63,539 nt of DNA from an uncultured Clostridium sp. GTDB lineage: Bacteria > Bacillota > Clostridia > TANB77 > CAG-508. The notes beneath the pieces are model-generated. The model searched no databases, was not told the origin of the DNA, and saw only the letters and a list, made by a program, of their open reading frames with translations. How positions within the stretch are numbered: position 1 is the stretch's first letter; each line of letters begins with the position of its first letter. The position numbers and the translations under genes are program-made. The stretch is from positions 1 to 63,539 of the forward strand of contig USMB01000003.1 in the NCBI GenBank assembly GCA_900555615.1, read 5' to 3'. This document shows positions 9,091 to 17,567 of the stretch, piece by piece.

Positions 9091-9579
9091 TTATTCTTCA
9101 TCTTGATTTATTTGCTTTATAATTTCTGATTGTGATACTAGTAATGATTCCATTTTTGCTCTATATATATCAAATTGTTGCTTTACTTCACTAAATTGCT
9201 GTTCTTTTGCTCTTGTTTGTTGTTCTATTTCATCAAGTCCTTTAGAAGCACTTTCTTTAGCATTTCTTATTATAGTATCAGCTTCTTTTTGAGCATCTGC
9301 TATAACTTGTTCTGCTTGTTGTTTTGCAACATTTTTTACTTCCTCAGCTGTTGATTGAGCCATAACTAAAGTATTTTGTAAAGTTGCTTCTATTGTTTTA
9401 TAATGGTTTAATGCATTATTTAACTCATCAACTTTATTCTTTAAAGATACAACTTCCTTATAATTGCTTTCATAATCTTGCATAACTTGATCTAAAAATT
9501 CATCTACTTCTTCTACATTGTATCCACTCATCATTTGTTTACTAAATTTTTTATTTTCTATATCTAATGGTGTAATCAT
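9091..9579 (-). CDS. divIVA: Cell-division scaffold DivIVA
   Basis: A 162-aa protein with the DivIVA N-terminal membrane-binding domain (ITPLDIENKKFSKQMMSGYN, then EEVDEFLDQV), followed by a long parallel coiled coil. DivIVA recognises negatively curved membrane at poles and septa and recruits division, wall-growth or sporulation partners. It lies 28 bases downstream of sepF and shares its promoter, a common Firmicute arrangement. GGAGG lies 9 bases before the ATG. Confidence 0.93.
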   Translation of the reverse strand: MITPLDIENKKFSKQMMSGYNVEEVDEFLDQVMQDYESNYKEVVSLKNKVDELNNALNHYKTIEATLQNTLVMAQSTAEEVKNVAKQQAEQVIADAQKEADTIIRNAKESASKGLDEIEQQTRAKEQQFSEVKQQFDIYRAKMESLLVSQSEIIKQINQDEE

Positions 9580-9607
9580 ATTAGATAGCCTCCATTCTTT
9601 GAAAGGA

Positions 9608-10096
9608 TTAATTTATATTATTATTTTTTAGCCAAGAAACAGATAATTTGCTTTTTATTTCTTCTCTTGCCATTTCATTTGTTATCTCATAATTCATTGG
9701 TGCTATTAAGAATATTGAATTTGATATTTTTTGAATATGTCCATCTAATGCATATACTCCACCACTAATAAAATCAACAATTCTTCTAGCAACATCTTTA
9801 TTTACATATTCTAAATTTACAATAACTGATTTTTTTTCTTTTAATAAACTGCAAATTTCTTCTGATTGTTCAAATGTTGTTGGTTGAGATATTACCATTT
9901 TTACAGATTGTCCTTGTGCATTTAATGGTACAACTTTTCCTCTCTTTCCAAAGAATTTTTTGTCATCATCTTCTTCATTTTCATAGTTATTTGATTTATC
10001 TTCATATTCATATGCATCATCATCATATTCTTCTGTTTCTCCTTGGTCTACTCCTCCGAATAGTCCCCATACCTTGTCCATTATAGCTCCTGCCAT
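9608..10096 (-). CDS. sepF: Cell-division protein SepF
   Basis: A 162-aa protein with an N-terminal amphipathic membrane anchor (MAGAIMDKVWGLFGG), an acidic Asp/Glu/Tyr-rich linker (about 20-50), and the SepF core (about 65-155) containing VVNLEYVNKDVARRIVDF-like strands and a GGVYAL turn. SepF polymerises into arcs that tie FtsZ to the membrane at the septum. It has an AGGAGGG site, its own SigA promoter, and divIVA directly downstream. Confidence 0.94.
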   Translation of the reverse strand: MAGAIMDKVWGLFGGVDQGETEEYDDDAYEYEDKSNNYENEEDDDKKFFGKRGKVVPLNAQGQSVKMVISQPTTFEQSEEICSLLKEKKSVIVNLEYVNKDVARRIVDFISGGVYALDGHIQKISNSIFLIAPMNYEITNEMAREEIKSKLSVSWLKNNNIN

Positions 10097-10145
10097 TTTT
10101 TTACCCTCCTAATATTTTACACTTTCGTATACTAAATTTGGTTAT

Positions 10146-10174
10146 AGTATCTAACTTTTTTGCGATTTTGTCAA
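10146..10174 (-). promoter_or_regulatory. SigA-type promoter for sepF-divIVA
   Basis: TTGACA (10169-10174) and GATACT (10146-10151) with 17-base spacing on the minus strand. Confidence 0.78.
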
Positions 10175-10185
10175 TAGTTTTTAAG

Positions 10186-10228
10186 ATTGTAATCAAAATT
10201 TAACATTTTTGTAACATTTTTGTAACAT
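10186..10228 (-). promoter_or_regulatory. Two-part upstream element of the sepF promoter
   Basis: On the minus strand: ATGTTACAAAAAT (10216-10228), an overlapping second copy extended to ATGTTACAAAAATGTTAAA (10199-10217), 5 bases, then ATTACAAT (10186-10193), and 11 bases to the -35. The larger block differs from the rsmD copy at one of 19 positions, and the smaller one is identical. Confidence 0.55.
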
Positions 10229-10231
10229 TCT

Positions 10232-11440
10232 TTATTCTTTGTTTTTTTGTAATTCAACTTCATCATAATTACTAATTTTTTTGTAATTTTTTATATCATT
10301 ATCACTAATTCCAAGCTCTATAAGTTCTTTATCTGTATAATAATCTATAATAGAAAATTTATCTGTTTGTTTAACTATTTTAACTAGTAATTTACTCTGA
10401 ACTCCAGCTTTATTTCTAATAACATAATATAAATCATTTTCTTTAATTAAAGCTTCATTTGGAACTTTCAATCCTGATTCATTCCACCATATTACATCAA
10501 CAAGAATTTTCCTATGTTTTATCAAATCTTCTGTCATTTTACTTATTTGAAAAATTATTGTTCTTTTTCCGTTATTTTCATTAATCTGAACAATCTTGGC
10601 TTTGCTTTCTTCATTTGAAATTCTTAATTTTAAAGTATCATTAACTTTAGCTTCCATAGCTTGTTCTGAATCCATTGTTACAGCAATATAACATTTAAAA
10701 TTATCTATCACTTTTCCACATTCATTGTTTGTTGATATTATTTCTCCAGTTTTCAATCCTAATCCATTTAAAAGTTCCTCATTTATTTCATCAAACTTTT
10801 CTGGTGTAAGTACTTCTTCTAACCCATCAATTCTATAAGATACTAACCCACTCATTTGAGCTTTTTGGTACTCAGAACCATTTTTCAATTCATTTTCTAG
10901 TTTTTTTCTATCTTTTATAAGTTTTTTTATTTCATTATTTTCAATTACTTCTCCAATGAAATTAATTTTTTTACCTATTAAAGTATCTATATTATTTTTG
11001 ACTTCTGTTATTTCTTGATAATTATTTAATGTATTTAATTTTTCTATTTTTTCTTCAATTTGATTTTCAATTGCTTTAATATCTGCAGATGGTTCATAAG
11101 TCTGTTCTTCTAATATTTTTTGTATTTGCTGATTTAATTCTTCAATCTGCTCTGTTTTTTCTTTTTCAGTATCACTATAATACCTAAATATAGCTTCATT
11201 TTTAGCAACTCTTTGTCCTTCAATTGCTATTGCATATATTCCATTTTTGTAATCTTCGCCTTTTTCTACAATCTCATCTCTAATAATATATCCGACAGTT
11301 GTATCTTCTTTTGCTAAAGTTCCTTGTCTGACAATATATGTATCTGAAGAACGGACAATAAGTAAATATATTGCCCATACAATATATAAAATTATAATAA
11401 TTGCCGAAATAATCGCTATAATTTTTCTGCTTATCTTCAA
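10232..11440 (-). CDS. HlyD-like membrane-fusion/adaptor protein
   Basis: A 402-aa protein with one N-terminal membrane helix (about 6-28), an outside domain beginning with a biotinyl-lipoyl-like strand (VGYIIRDEIVEKGEDYKNGIYAIAIEGQRV), a coiled-coil hairpin (about 90-200), and a beta-rich C-terminal half. This matches the HlyD-family adaptors often found beside sepF in Clostridia. Translation appears to start at TTG (11440), since AGGAG lies 7 bases upstream and no better start exists. It follows miaA closely. No transporter partner is encoded here, so its role, perhaps in envelope or division biology, is open. Confidence 0.8.
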   Translation of the reverse strand: MKISRKIIAIISAIIIILYIVWAIYLLIVRSSDTYIVRQGTLAKEDTTVGYIIRDEIVEKGEDYKNGIYAIAIEGQRVAKNEAIFRYYSDTEKEKTEQIEELNQQIQKILEEQTYEPSADIKAIENQIEEKIEKLNTLNNYQEITEVKNNIDTLIGKKINFIGEVIENNEIKKLIKDRKKLENELKNGSEYQKAQMSGLVSYRIDGLEEVLTPEKFDEINEELLNGLGLKTGEIISTNNECGKVIDNFKCYIAVTMDSEQAMEAKVNDTLKLRISNEESKAKIVQINENNGKRTIIFQISKMTEDLIKHRKILVDVIWWNESGLKVPNEALIKENDLYYVIRNKAGVQSKLLVKIVKQTDKFSIIDYYTDKELIELGISDNDIKNYKKISNYDEVELQKNKE

Positions 11441-11464
11441 GTTTATTCTCCTCTCTTAAATACA

Positions 11465-12367
11465 TTATAATGTATCTAGAATCTTCTGTAAATCATGTGG
11501 TCCTATCCAAATAGTTTGTTTATTTTTCTTAAACCAAGTTATTTGTCTTTTTGCATATCTTCTAGTCTCTTGTTTAATCTTTTCTATCATATCTTCTTTA
11601 GATATTTTCCCGTCTAAATATTCTACTACTTCCTTATACCCTAATCCCTGCATTGCTGTTGGAAATTCTTTATACTCATTTAATATTTTTTTTACTTCTT
11701 CTATTAATCCTTCATCTATCATAAAGTCTACTCGTTTATTTATTCTATCATAAAGCACCTCTCTATCCATATTAATAGCATATACTTTATAATCGTATTT
11801 TACGCCACTTTTTCTTGATTCAATTTCTTGTTCTGTCTTATTTTTGCCTGTAGCTTTATAAATTTCTAGAACTCTCATTATTCTCTTTTTATCATTATGA
11901 CTGATTTTTTTCATTGCTTCAGAATCAATTTGTGTTGCTTCTTCATACAACTTTTCTAATCCTTCTTTTTGTACTCTTTCTTCTAATTCTTCTCTATATT
12001 TCTCATCTAATTTAATATCCTGATATTCAATGCCATAAACCAAACTATCTACATATAATCCTGTTCCTCCAACAACAATTGGAGTTTTACCTTTTTTCAA
12101 TATTTCTTCAATTGCCATTTCAGCATCTTTTTTATAATCAGCAACACTATATCTTAAATTTGGTTCCACAAAATCTTGCATATAATGCTTTATCCCTTGC
12201 ATTTCTTCTTTAGTTGTTTTTGCAGTGCCTATATCCATTTTTTTATATATTTGCATAGAATCTGCTGATACTATTTCTCCATTTATCTTTTTGGCTAATT
12301 CTATTGATAGTGCTGTTTTCCCTGATGCTGTAGGTCCACAAATTACTATTACTTTTGGCTTACTCAT
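11465..12367 (-). CDS. miaA: tRNA dimethylallyltransferase MiaA
   Basis: A 300-aa enzyme that adds a dimethylallyl group to N6 of A37 in tRNAs reading UNN codons. It has the P-loop GPTASGKT (11-18), the DSMQIYKKMDIGTAK segment that binds tRNA and substrate, and the RRYAKRQITWF C-terminal motif. I place the start at 12367 because AAAGG lies 6 bases upstream; the ATG five codons earlier sits on the mutL stop and has no ribosome site. It follows mutL in the usual mutL-miaA order. Confidence 0.95.
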   Translation of the reverse strand: MSKPKVIVICGPTASGKTALSIELAKKINGEIVSADSMQIYKKMDIGTAKTTKEEMQGIKHYMQDFVEPNLRYSVADYKKDAEMAIEEILKKGKTPIVVGGTGLYVDSLVYGIEYQDIKLDEKYREELEERVQKEGLEKLYEEATQIDSEAMKKISHNDKKRIMRVLEIYKATGKNKTEQEIESRKSGVKYDYKVYAINMDREVLYDRINKRVDFMIDEGLIEEVKKILNEYKEFPTAMQGLGYKEVVEYLDGKISKEDMIEKIKQETRRYAKRQITWFKKNKQTIWIGPHDLQKILDTL

Positions 12368-12382
12368 ATTAATCCTTTCCAT

Positions 12383-14707
12383 CTATTTTCTTGCAAATTT
12401 TCTTTCAATATCATATTTTGACATTTTTATCGCTATTGGTTTTCCATGAAGACAAGCAAATGGATTTTGCAATGACAATAATTGTTCCATTAAACCATCA
12501 ATATCTTCTTTATTTACTGCAATACTAGCTTTATCTGCCACTTTAGAAGCAATCGTTAATAAAAATTTCTCCTCAACTTCTTGTTTTGCTGTTCTCGAAA
12601 CAGAATTTATTTCATCAAGTGTTTCGATAAACATTTCCTTTGTTTCTAAATCTAGACACATTTCTGGCACACCTGTTAACTTAATTGTATCTTCTCCAAA
12701 TTCTTCTACCATAAATCCAGCTTTTCTAAACATTTGCATGTTGTCTTTAGCTATTTCCATTTCTTTATGGCTTAATGTTATGATATCAGGTAATAACATT
12801 AATTGCGAATCTTTATTAGTATCATTATAATAATTTGCTTTAATTTTTTCATATAGTATCCTTTCATGTGCTGCTTGCTGGTCTATAATATACATTTCAT
12901 TTTCAATTTCAATTATTATATATGTTTTAAATACAAGTCCAATAAATTTAAAAGTTGGTCTTTGATACTCTGGTAAATTATCAAACATAGATGTATTTCC
13001 AATAGATACTATATCTTCTGCATCTTGTGGATCATTATTTACTTTTTCTTCTTCTTCTTTTATTGGTTTTGTTCCAAATAATTTTTGGTACATCTCTTCA
13101 AAGCTTTTTGAATAACCTGTATCCCCTGTTTCTTGTTCTTTTGCTTTGTTTGATGCAATTTTTTCTATTATATTGTCACTTTTATTTGGCTTTTCTAGTG
13201 CTTTAGAAACTTCTTCTTTTAAATCTATTGGTTTTTGACTAGCTTTTGCAATTTCTTCTAATAAATCAATTTTAGGTTCTTGAACCTCTTCCTTTTTCTC
13301 CTGAAAATCAATTTTTGATTCTTGAATTTCTTTATTTTCTTCTAGATTATATTTTTCTTCTGGTTCTTCTACTTTTTCAAAATTCACTTCATTTTTTTCG
13401 ATTTTTGGTTCTTCCTTTATCACTTCTTTGTTGACTTGTTCTTCTTTTGAATAATTCATCTCTCTTTGAAGTTTCTCTTTCATTTCTTGCAATTTTCTTA
13501 AAACTTCTTGACTTTTTTCTAAATCTGGTGTTTCTATTTTTTCTGTTGGAACAAAACTTGCTTCTTTTCTCACTTCGATTGGAGTTTGTCTTGATTTATA
13601 GATTTGTTCTACAATTGTTTCAGAATTTGTTGAAATATTATTATTATTGTTAAACACTCTATTTTCACTCTTTTCACTCGTATTTTTATCTGGTTCTTCT
13701 ATTTGTTCTTCTACTGTTTCAGATTTTAGCAAACTATTCTGTATCGCATGATATACTGCTTTAAATACAAGATTCTCTTCTTCAAATCTAACTTCTAGTT
13801 TGGCTGGATGAACATTTACATCTACTTTACTTGGATTCATGTCAATATTTAAAACTAAAAAGCTAAATTTTCCCATAGGAATCATTCCTTTATAGGCTTT
13901 TTCTGCAGCTGATGATAAAGACTTATCTTTTATATATCTTTTATTCACAAAAAATATTTGATTAGCTCTATTAGAACGAGCTATTTCAGGTTTTCCAACA
14001 ACTCCATATACATGTATATCATCATAAACATAATCTGTTGGAATCAATGCGTTTGCCACATCTTTTCCATAAATGCTATAGATTACAGTTTTTAAATCTC
14101 CATTTCCATTTGTTTGAATAACTGTTCTTCCTGTATTTATTAATTTTATTGATATTTCTGGGTGAACTAATGCTATTCTTGAAACAGTATCTTCTATATA
14201 ACCAGCTTCAGTAAAATCTTTCTTCAAAAATTTATATCTTACTGGTGTATTATAAAATAAATTTGTTACTGTTATTGATGTTCCAACTGGTGCTCCTACC
14301 TCAGTCTTTTCTAATATTTTTCCACCTTCTACAACTACTTTATATCCATTTTCTTGTTGAGCTGTTCTTGAAATCATCTCTACTCTAGATATTGCTGCAA
14401 TACTTGCTAACGCTTCCCCCCTAAATCCCATTGATGTTACTTTATTTAAATCATCTGCACTTCTTATTTTGCTTGTAGCATGTCTTTCAAATGCAATTTC
14501 TAAATCATCTTCTGCTATTCCTTTTCCATTGTCTGTTATTTTTATATATGATATTCCACCATTTTTTATTTCTACTGTTATATTATTAGCACCTGCATCT
14601 ATTGAATTTTCAACCATTTCTTTTATTACTGATGCCGGTCTTTCTATTACTTCACCTGCTGCAATTTTATTAATTGTTAAATCATCTAATAAAACTATGT
14701 TTCCCAT
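12383..14707 (-). CDS. mutL: DNA mismatch repair protein MutL, altered endonuclease motifs
   Basis: A 774-aa protein. The N-terminal GHKL ATPase is intact (ERPASVIKEMVENSIDAGA, DNGKGI, TMGFRGEAL). A long charged linker (about 340-560) leads to the C-terminal dimerisation/endonuclease domain. Three metal-site motifs differ from the usual DQHA(x)2E(x)4E, ACK/R and CPHGRP: here they read DQQAAHERILYE (609-620), ASK (720-722) and CLHGKP (752-757). The DQHA histidine is glutamine and the ACK cysteine is serine, while both DQHA-motif glutamates and the Cys/His of the last motif remain. Nicking may be weakened or the metal site altered. It has its own promoter and leads into miaA. Confidence 0.95.
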   Translation of the reverse strand: MGNIVLLDDLTINKIAAGEVIERPASVIKEMVENSIDAGANNITVEIKNGGISYIKITDNGKGIAEDDLEIAFERHATSKIRSADDLNKVTSMGFRGEALASIAAISRVEMISRTAQQENGYKVVVEGGKILEKTEVGAPVGTSITVTNLFYNTPVRYKFLKKDFTEAGYIEDTVSRIALVHPEISIKLINTGRTVIQTNGNGDLKTVIYSIYGKDVANALIPTDYVYDDIHVYGVVGKPEIARSNRANQIFFVNKRYIKDKSLSSAAEKAYKGMIPMGKFSFLVLNIDMNPSKVDVNVHPAKLEVRFEEENLVFKAVYHAIQNSLLKSETVEEQIEEPDKNTSEKSENRVFNNNNNISTNSETIVEQIYKSRQTPIEVRKEASFVPTEKIETPDLEKSQEVLRKLQEMKEKLQREMNYSKEEQVNKEVIKEEPKIEKNEVNFEKVEEPEEKYNLEENKEIQESKIDFQEKKEEVQEPKIDLLEEIAKASQKPIDLKEEVSKALEKPNKSDNIIEKIASNKAKEQETGDTGYSKSFEEMYQKLFGTKPIKEEEEKVNNDPQDAEDIVSIGNTSMFDNLPEYQRPTFKFIGLVFKTYIIIEIENEMYIIDQQAAHERILYEKIKANYYNDTNKDSQLMLLPDIITLSHKEMEIAKDNMQMFRKAGFMVEEFGEDTIKLTGVPEMCLDLETKEMFIETLDEINSVSRTAKQEVEEKFLLTIASKVADKASIAVNKEDIDGLMEQLLSLQNPFACLHGKPIAIKMSKYDIERKFARK

Positions 14708-14744
14708 TATTTTTCCTCCATATATGCTCTTTTGTTACACCTGT

Positions 14745-14773
14745 ATTTTATCATTTATTATTTTCTTTATCAA
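14745..14773 (-). promoter_or_regulatory. SigA-type promoter for mutL-miaA
   Basis: TTGATA (14768-14773) and TAAAAT (14745-14750), 17-base spacing, on the minus strand; GGAGG precedes the mutL ATG. Confidence 0.75.
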
Positions 14774-14912
14774 GTATTTTTTACAAAAACATCATTCAAA
14801 AGAGAAAATGAACCTGTAACACATTTTTCTAAAACACATATTATATATTATCAAAAGAAAAAATTTAAAAATTACTTTTATTTAATATCATATTTTGAAA
14901 GGGGGGTTTTAT

Positions 14913-15029
14913 ATGCCAGAAAATAGAGGTTGTAGTGGATTCGGTTTTGGTGATGACTGCTGCTGGATAATCATCTTAATACTTTTAATTTGCTGCTGTT
15001 GTGGTGGTAACAGAGGAGGATGCTGCTAG
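14913..15029 (+). CDS. Small Cys-rich membrane peptide (YjcZ-like)
   Basis: A 38-aa peptide starting MPENRGCSGFGFGDDCCWII, then a short hydrophobic helix (WIIILILLI, 18-26) and a CCCCGG tail ending GGCC; nine of 38 residues are cysteine. A GGGGGG ribosome site lies close to the ATG and a terminator follows. The Gly/Phe-rich head plus one hydrophobic stretch recalls the tiny YjcZ-type sporulation peptides of Firmicutes, but this is similarity of form, not a family match. A weak SigK-like element (CATATTATA at 14837) lies upstream. It faces opposite to nearly all neighbours and is the only gene between divergent mutL and the VWA gene. Confidence 0.7.
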   Translation: MPENRGCSGFGFGDDCCWIIILILLICCCCGGNRGGCC

Positions 15030-15046
15030 TCATCCTTTAGACATAT

Positions 15047-15076
15047 AAAAGAAGTCCCCTTTTGGAGACTTCTTTT
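15047..15076. terminator. Bidirectional terminator between the Cys-rich peptide and the VWA gene
   Basis: The stem GAAGTCCCC/GGAGACTTC (one mismatch) with a TTTT loop is flanked by A-rich sequence on the left and T-rich sequence on the right. It can end both the plus-strand peptide transcript and the minus-strand transcript arriving from mutL's side. Confidence 0.7.
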
Positions 15077-15079
15077 CAT

Positions 15080-16489
15080 TTATTTTATTTTTCTTGACTT
15101 TAATCCTAAAAATACAGATATTCCAATCATTGCTATGAACATTCCAATTACTGTCATATGTGTACCAGCTTTAGGAATTGGTTCTGGTGCTATTGTATTA
15201 TCTGCTGGAACTACTGGTGCTACTGGAACTTTTGTCAACTTTATTTTTGGAGTAACATCAGATGTTTCAGTGTTTGTCTTTCCATCAAAATCTTTATAAT
15301 TAACATCGACTTTTTGATTTGTATCTAGAACTTGATCTATGATTTTTTCATCAAATTCATCTTTTAATTTTAAATTATATTGTATAATAGCTGTTTGACC
15401 TGCTGGTAATTTGCTAAGATTCCATGTTATACTATTTGTTTCTAAATCTATCTTTGAAGATACATTGCTAACATCTATTCCATCAACATATGTCATTTCG
15501 AAATTATCCACCATATATTGTGGAAAATAATCAACTACAATAATATTTTCCAAAGCATTTTCAGAAGGCATTAAATCTTTGTATATTTTATTTGTTATAG
15601 TTTCTTCTATTTCATTATCACTAATTTTATAAAATTTTCCTTTAGTAGGTTGTTCTTCTGTTCCAAATACTTCTTTTATTATTTGACCATATGTATAACT
15701 TTGTTCTCCTTGAATTACATATGCTTCTTCATTATCTATACCTGTTAGCATTGTAATTAATTCAACATTATCTAATGATTGTATTGTTGCCTTTGTAGCA
15801 TTAATTACTTCTGTTTGCCCTTTATATGTTCCTAATTCATTATGTCCTATAGCTAAATTTGGTAATCCATCAGTTAAAACAATCATATATTTATTACTTT
15901 CATCATTTGAAAATTGTTTTTGAGCAAGTTTTAATCCTGAATCAAGATCAGTATACGCTCCTGTTCCTTTAATTCCTGAAATCTTACTTTTTAATACTTT
16001 TACATCATTTGTAAAATCACAAACTTTCTGAGCATCTGCCTCAGTTCCTGTTATTAGATATCCATTTTCATCCTTTTCTGTTCCTGATGAAAATGTTACA
16101 ACTCCAATTTTTAATGATGTTGGGTTTGATTCTAATAAATTCTCAACTAATTTATTTGCTGAATTCAATACTGTTTCTTTTCTAGAAACATTTTCTTTAT
16201 CAATATTTTGATTCATACTGCTTGAACTATCTATTACTAACATCATTTCCCCTGATGGTATATTTGCCTTAGCATTATTTGAAACTTTTAATTGTAATGT
16301 AACTTGGTGTTTAGATAAATCATATTCTATCATTTTCTTTTCAAATTCTGATTTTTCATTTAATTTTATTGTACACACATTGTCTTCAACAATTGACATC
16401 GTTACATCTGTTGCTTTTGCTACAGCAAATACATTTGTTGCCATCATAATCATTATTAAAAATAATGTTATTGCTATTTTCTTTTTCAT
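15080..16489 (-). CDS. Secreted VWA-domain surface protein with sorting-like tail
   Basis: A 469-aa protein with a signal peptide (KKKIAITLFLIMIMMATNVFA), a von Willebrand A domain with a MIDAS start (MLVIDSSSSMNQN) and later a TDGLPN segment, then a beta-rich DUF11/Cna-B-like region. The C-terminus is a proline-rich spacer, IPKAG, a hydrophobic helix and KSRKIK. That order (motif, hydrophobic stretch, positive tail) is that of a sortase substrate, with IPKAG in place of LPXTG. I chose the ATG at 16489, with GAGGTG 6 bases upstream, over a GTG three codons earlier. Such proteins are often pilus tips or adhesins. It has its own promoter. Confidence 0.85.
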   Translation of the reverse strand: MKKKIAITLFLIMIMMATNVFAVAKATDVTMSIVEDNVCTIKLNEKSEFEKKMIEYDLSKHQVTLQLKVSNNAKANIPSGEMMLVIDSSSSMNQNIDKENVSRKETVLNSANKLVENLLESNPTSLKIGVVTFSSGTEKDENGYLITGTEADAQKVCDFTNDVKVLKSKISGIKGTGAYTDLDSGLKLAQKQFSNDESNKYMIVLTDGLPNLAIGHNELGTYKGQTEVINATKATIQSLDNVELITMLTGIDNEEAYVIQGEQSYTYGQIIKEVFGTEEQPTKGKFYKISDNEIEETITNKIYKDLMPSENALENIIVVDYFPQYMVDNFEMTYVDGIDVSNVSSKIDLETNSITWNLSKLPAGQTAIIQYNLKLKDEFDEKIIDQVLDTNQKVDVNYKDFDGKTNTETSDVTPKIKLTKVPVAPVVPADNTIAPEPIPKAGTHMTVIGMFIAMIGISVFLGLKSRKIK

Positions 16490-16507
16490 ATTAAACACCT
16501 CATATTT

Positions 16508-16536
16508 ATTTTAATATACTTTCTTTAGTTTTTCAA
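16508..16536 (-). promoter_or_regulatory. SigA-type promoter for the VWA gene
   Basis: TTGAAA (16531-16536), 17 bases, TAAAAT (16508-16513) on the minus strand, just after the mreB stop codon. Confidence 0.7.
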
Positions 16537-16542
16537 CACTTT

Positions 16543-17541
16543 TTATCTATCTAATTTATCCAAATTATCTAATGCTTTTCCAGTTCCTAAAGCCACACAA
16601 GATACTGCATCATCCGCAATCATTACATTTATTCCTGTCTTTTCTTGCAACAACTTATCTAATCCATCAACTAAGCATCCTCCACCTGTCATATAAATTC
16701 CTCTATCACTTATATCAGCAGCTAACTCTGGAGGAGTTTTTTCTAGCACGGAATGTACTGCATCAACAATCATCATTGCAGGTTCTATTAATGCCTCTAG
16801 CATTTCACTAGAATATACAACTACTGTTTTAGGCAGTCCTGAACTTAAGTCTCTACCTCTTATTTCCATATCTGCATCTTGAATCTTTGGATATACACAT
16901 CCTATTGTTATTTTTAAATCTTCTGCTGTTCTTTCACCAATTATTATGTTATGCTTTTTCTTAATATATTTCACAATATATTCATCAAATTTGTCTCCAG
17001 CTACTTTTAAAGATGTACTTTCAACAGAACCGCCTAAAGATATAACAGCAATATCTGTTGTTCCTCCACCAATATCCACAACCATATTTCCACATGGTTT
17101 TGCTATATCTATTCCTGCTCCAATTGCTGCTGCAATTGGTTCTTCAATTAAAAATACTTTGCGAGCCCCTGCTTGTGTTGCAGCATCTATAACAGCTTTT
17201 TTCTCTACTTCTGTTACTCTTGACGGAATACATATCATTGTTCTTGGTGCAAACAATGATTTTCCATTTATTTTGTTTATAAAATATTTTAACATTTTTT
17301 CAGTTACTGTGTAATCTGAAATTACTCCTTCTCTTAAAGGTCTTGTTGCTACTATGTTTCCTGGCGTTCTGCCAAGCATTCTCCTAGCTTCTTGTCCTAC
17401 AGCTAAAACTTCTTTTGTATTACTGTCTACAGCAACAACAGATGGTTCTCTTAAAACTACACCTTTTCCTTTTACATAAGCAATTACTGTTGCTGTACCT
17501 AAATCTATTCCTATGTCTTGACCTAACCCAAATTTAAACAT
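16543..17541 (-). CDS. mreB: Rod-shape protein MreB/Mbl
   Basis: A 332-aa actin-like protein with phosphate-1 motif DIGIDLGTATV, phosphate-2 VVDIGGGTTDIAVI, and the adenosine motif TGGGCLVDGLD. It forms membrane filaments that guide lateral peptidoglycan synthesis. I start at the ATG at 17541 (MFKFGLG) with AGAAAGGA 9 bases upstream; an ATG three codons earlier directly abuts that site and cannot use it. It is the third gene of a galE-GT2-mreB operon and is not followed by mreC/mreD, so it may be an Mbl or MreBH-type paralogue. Confidence 0.93.
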   Translation of the reverse strand: MFKFGLGQDIGIDLGTATVIAYVKGKGVVLREPSVVAVDSNTKEVLAVGQEARRMLGRTPGNIVATRPLREGVISDYTVTEKMLKYFINKINGKSLFAPRTMICIPSRVTEVEKKAVIDAATQAGARKVFLIEEPIAAAIGAGIDIAKPCGNMVVDIGGGTTDIAVISLGGSVESTSLKVAGDKFDEYIVKYIKKKHNIIIGERTAEDLKITIGCVYPKIQDADMEIRGRDLSSGLPKTVVVYSSEMLEALIEPAMMIVDAVHSVLEKTPPELAADISDRGIYMTGGGCLVDGLDKLLQEKTGINVMIADDAVSCVALGTGKALDNLDKLDR

Positions 17542-17567
17542 TTTTAACATTCCTTTCTTAGCAAACT

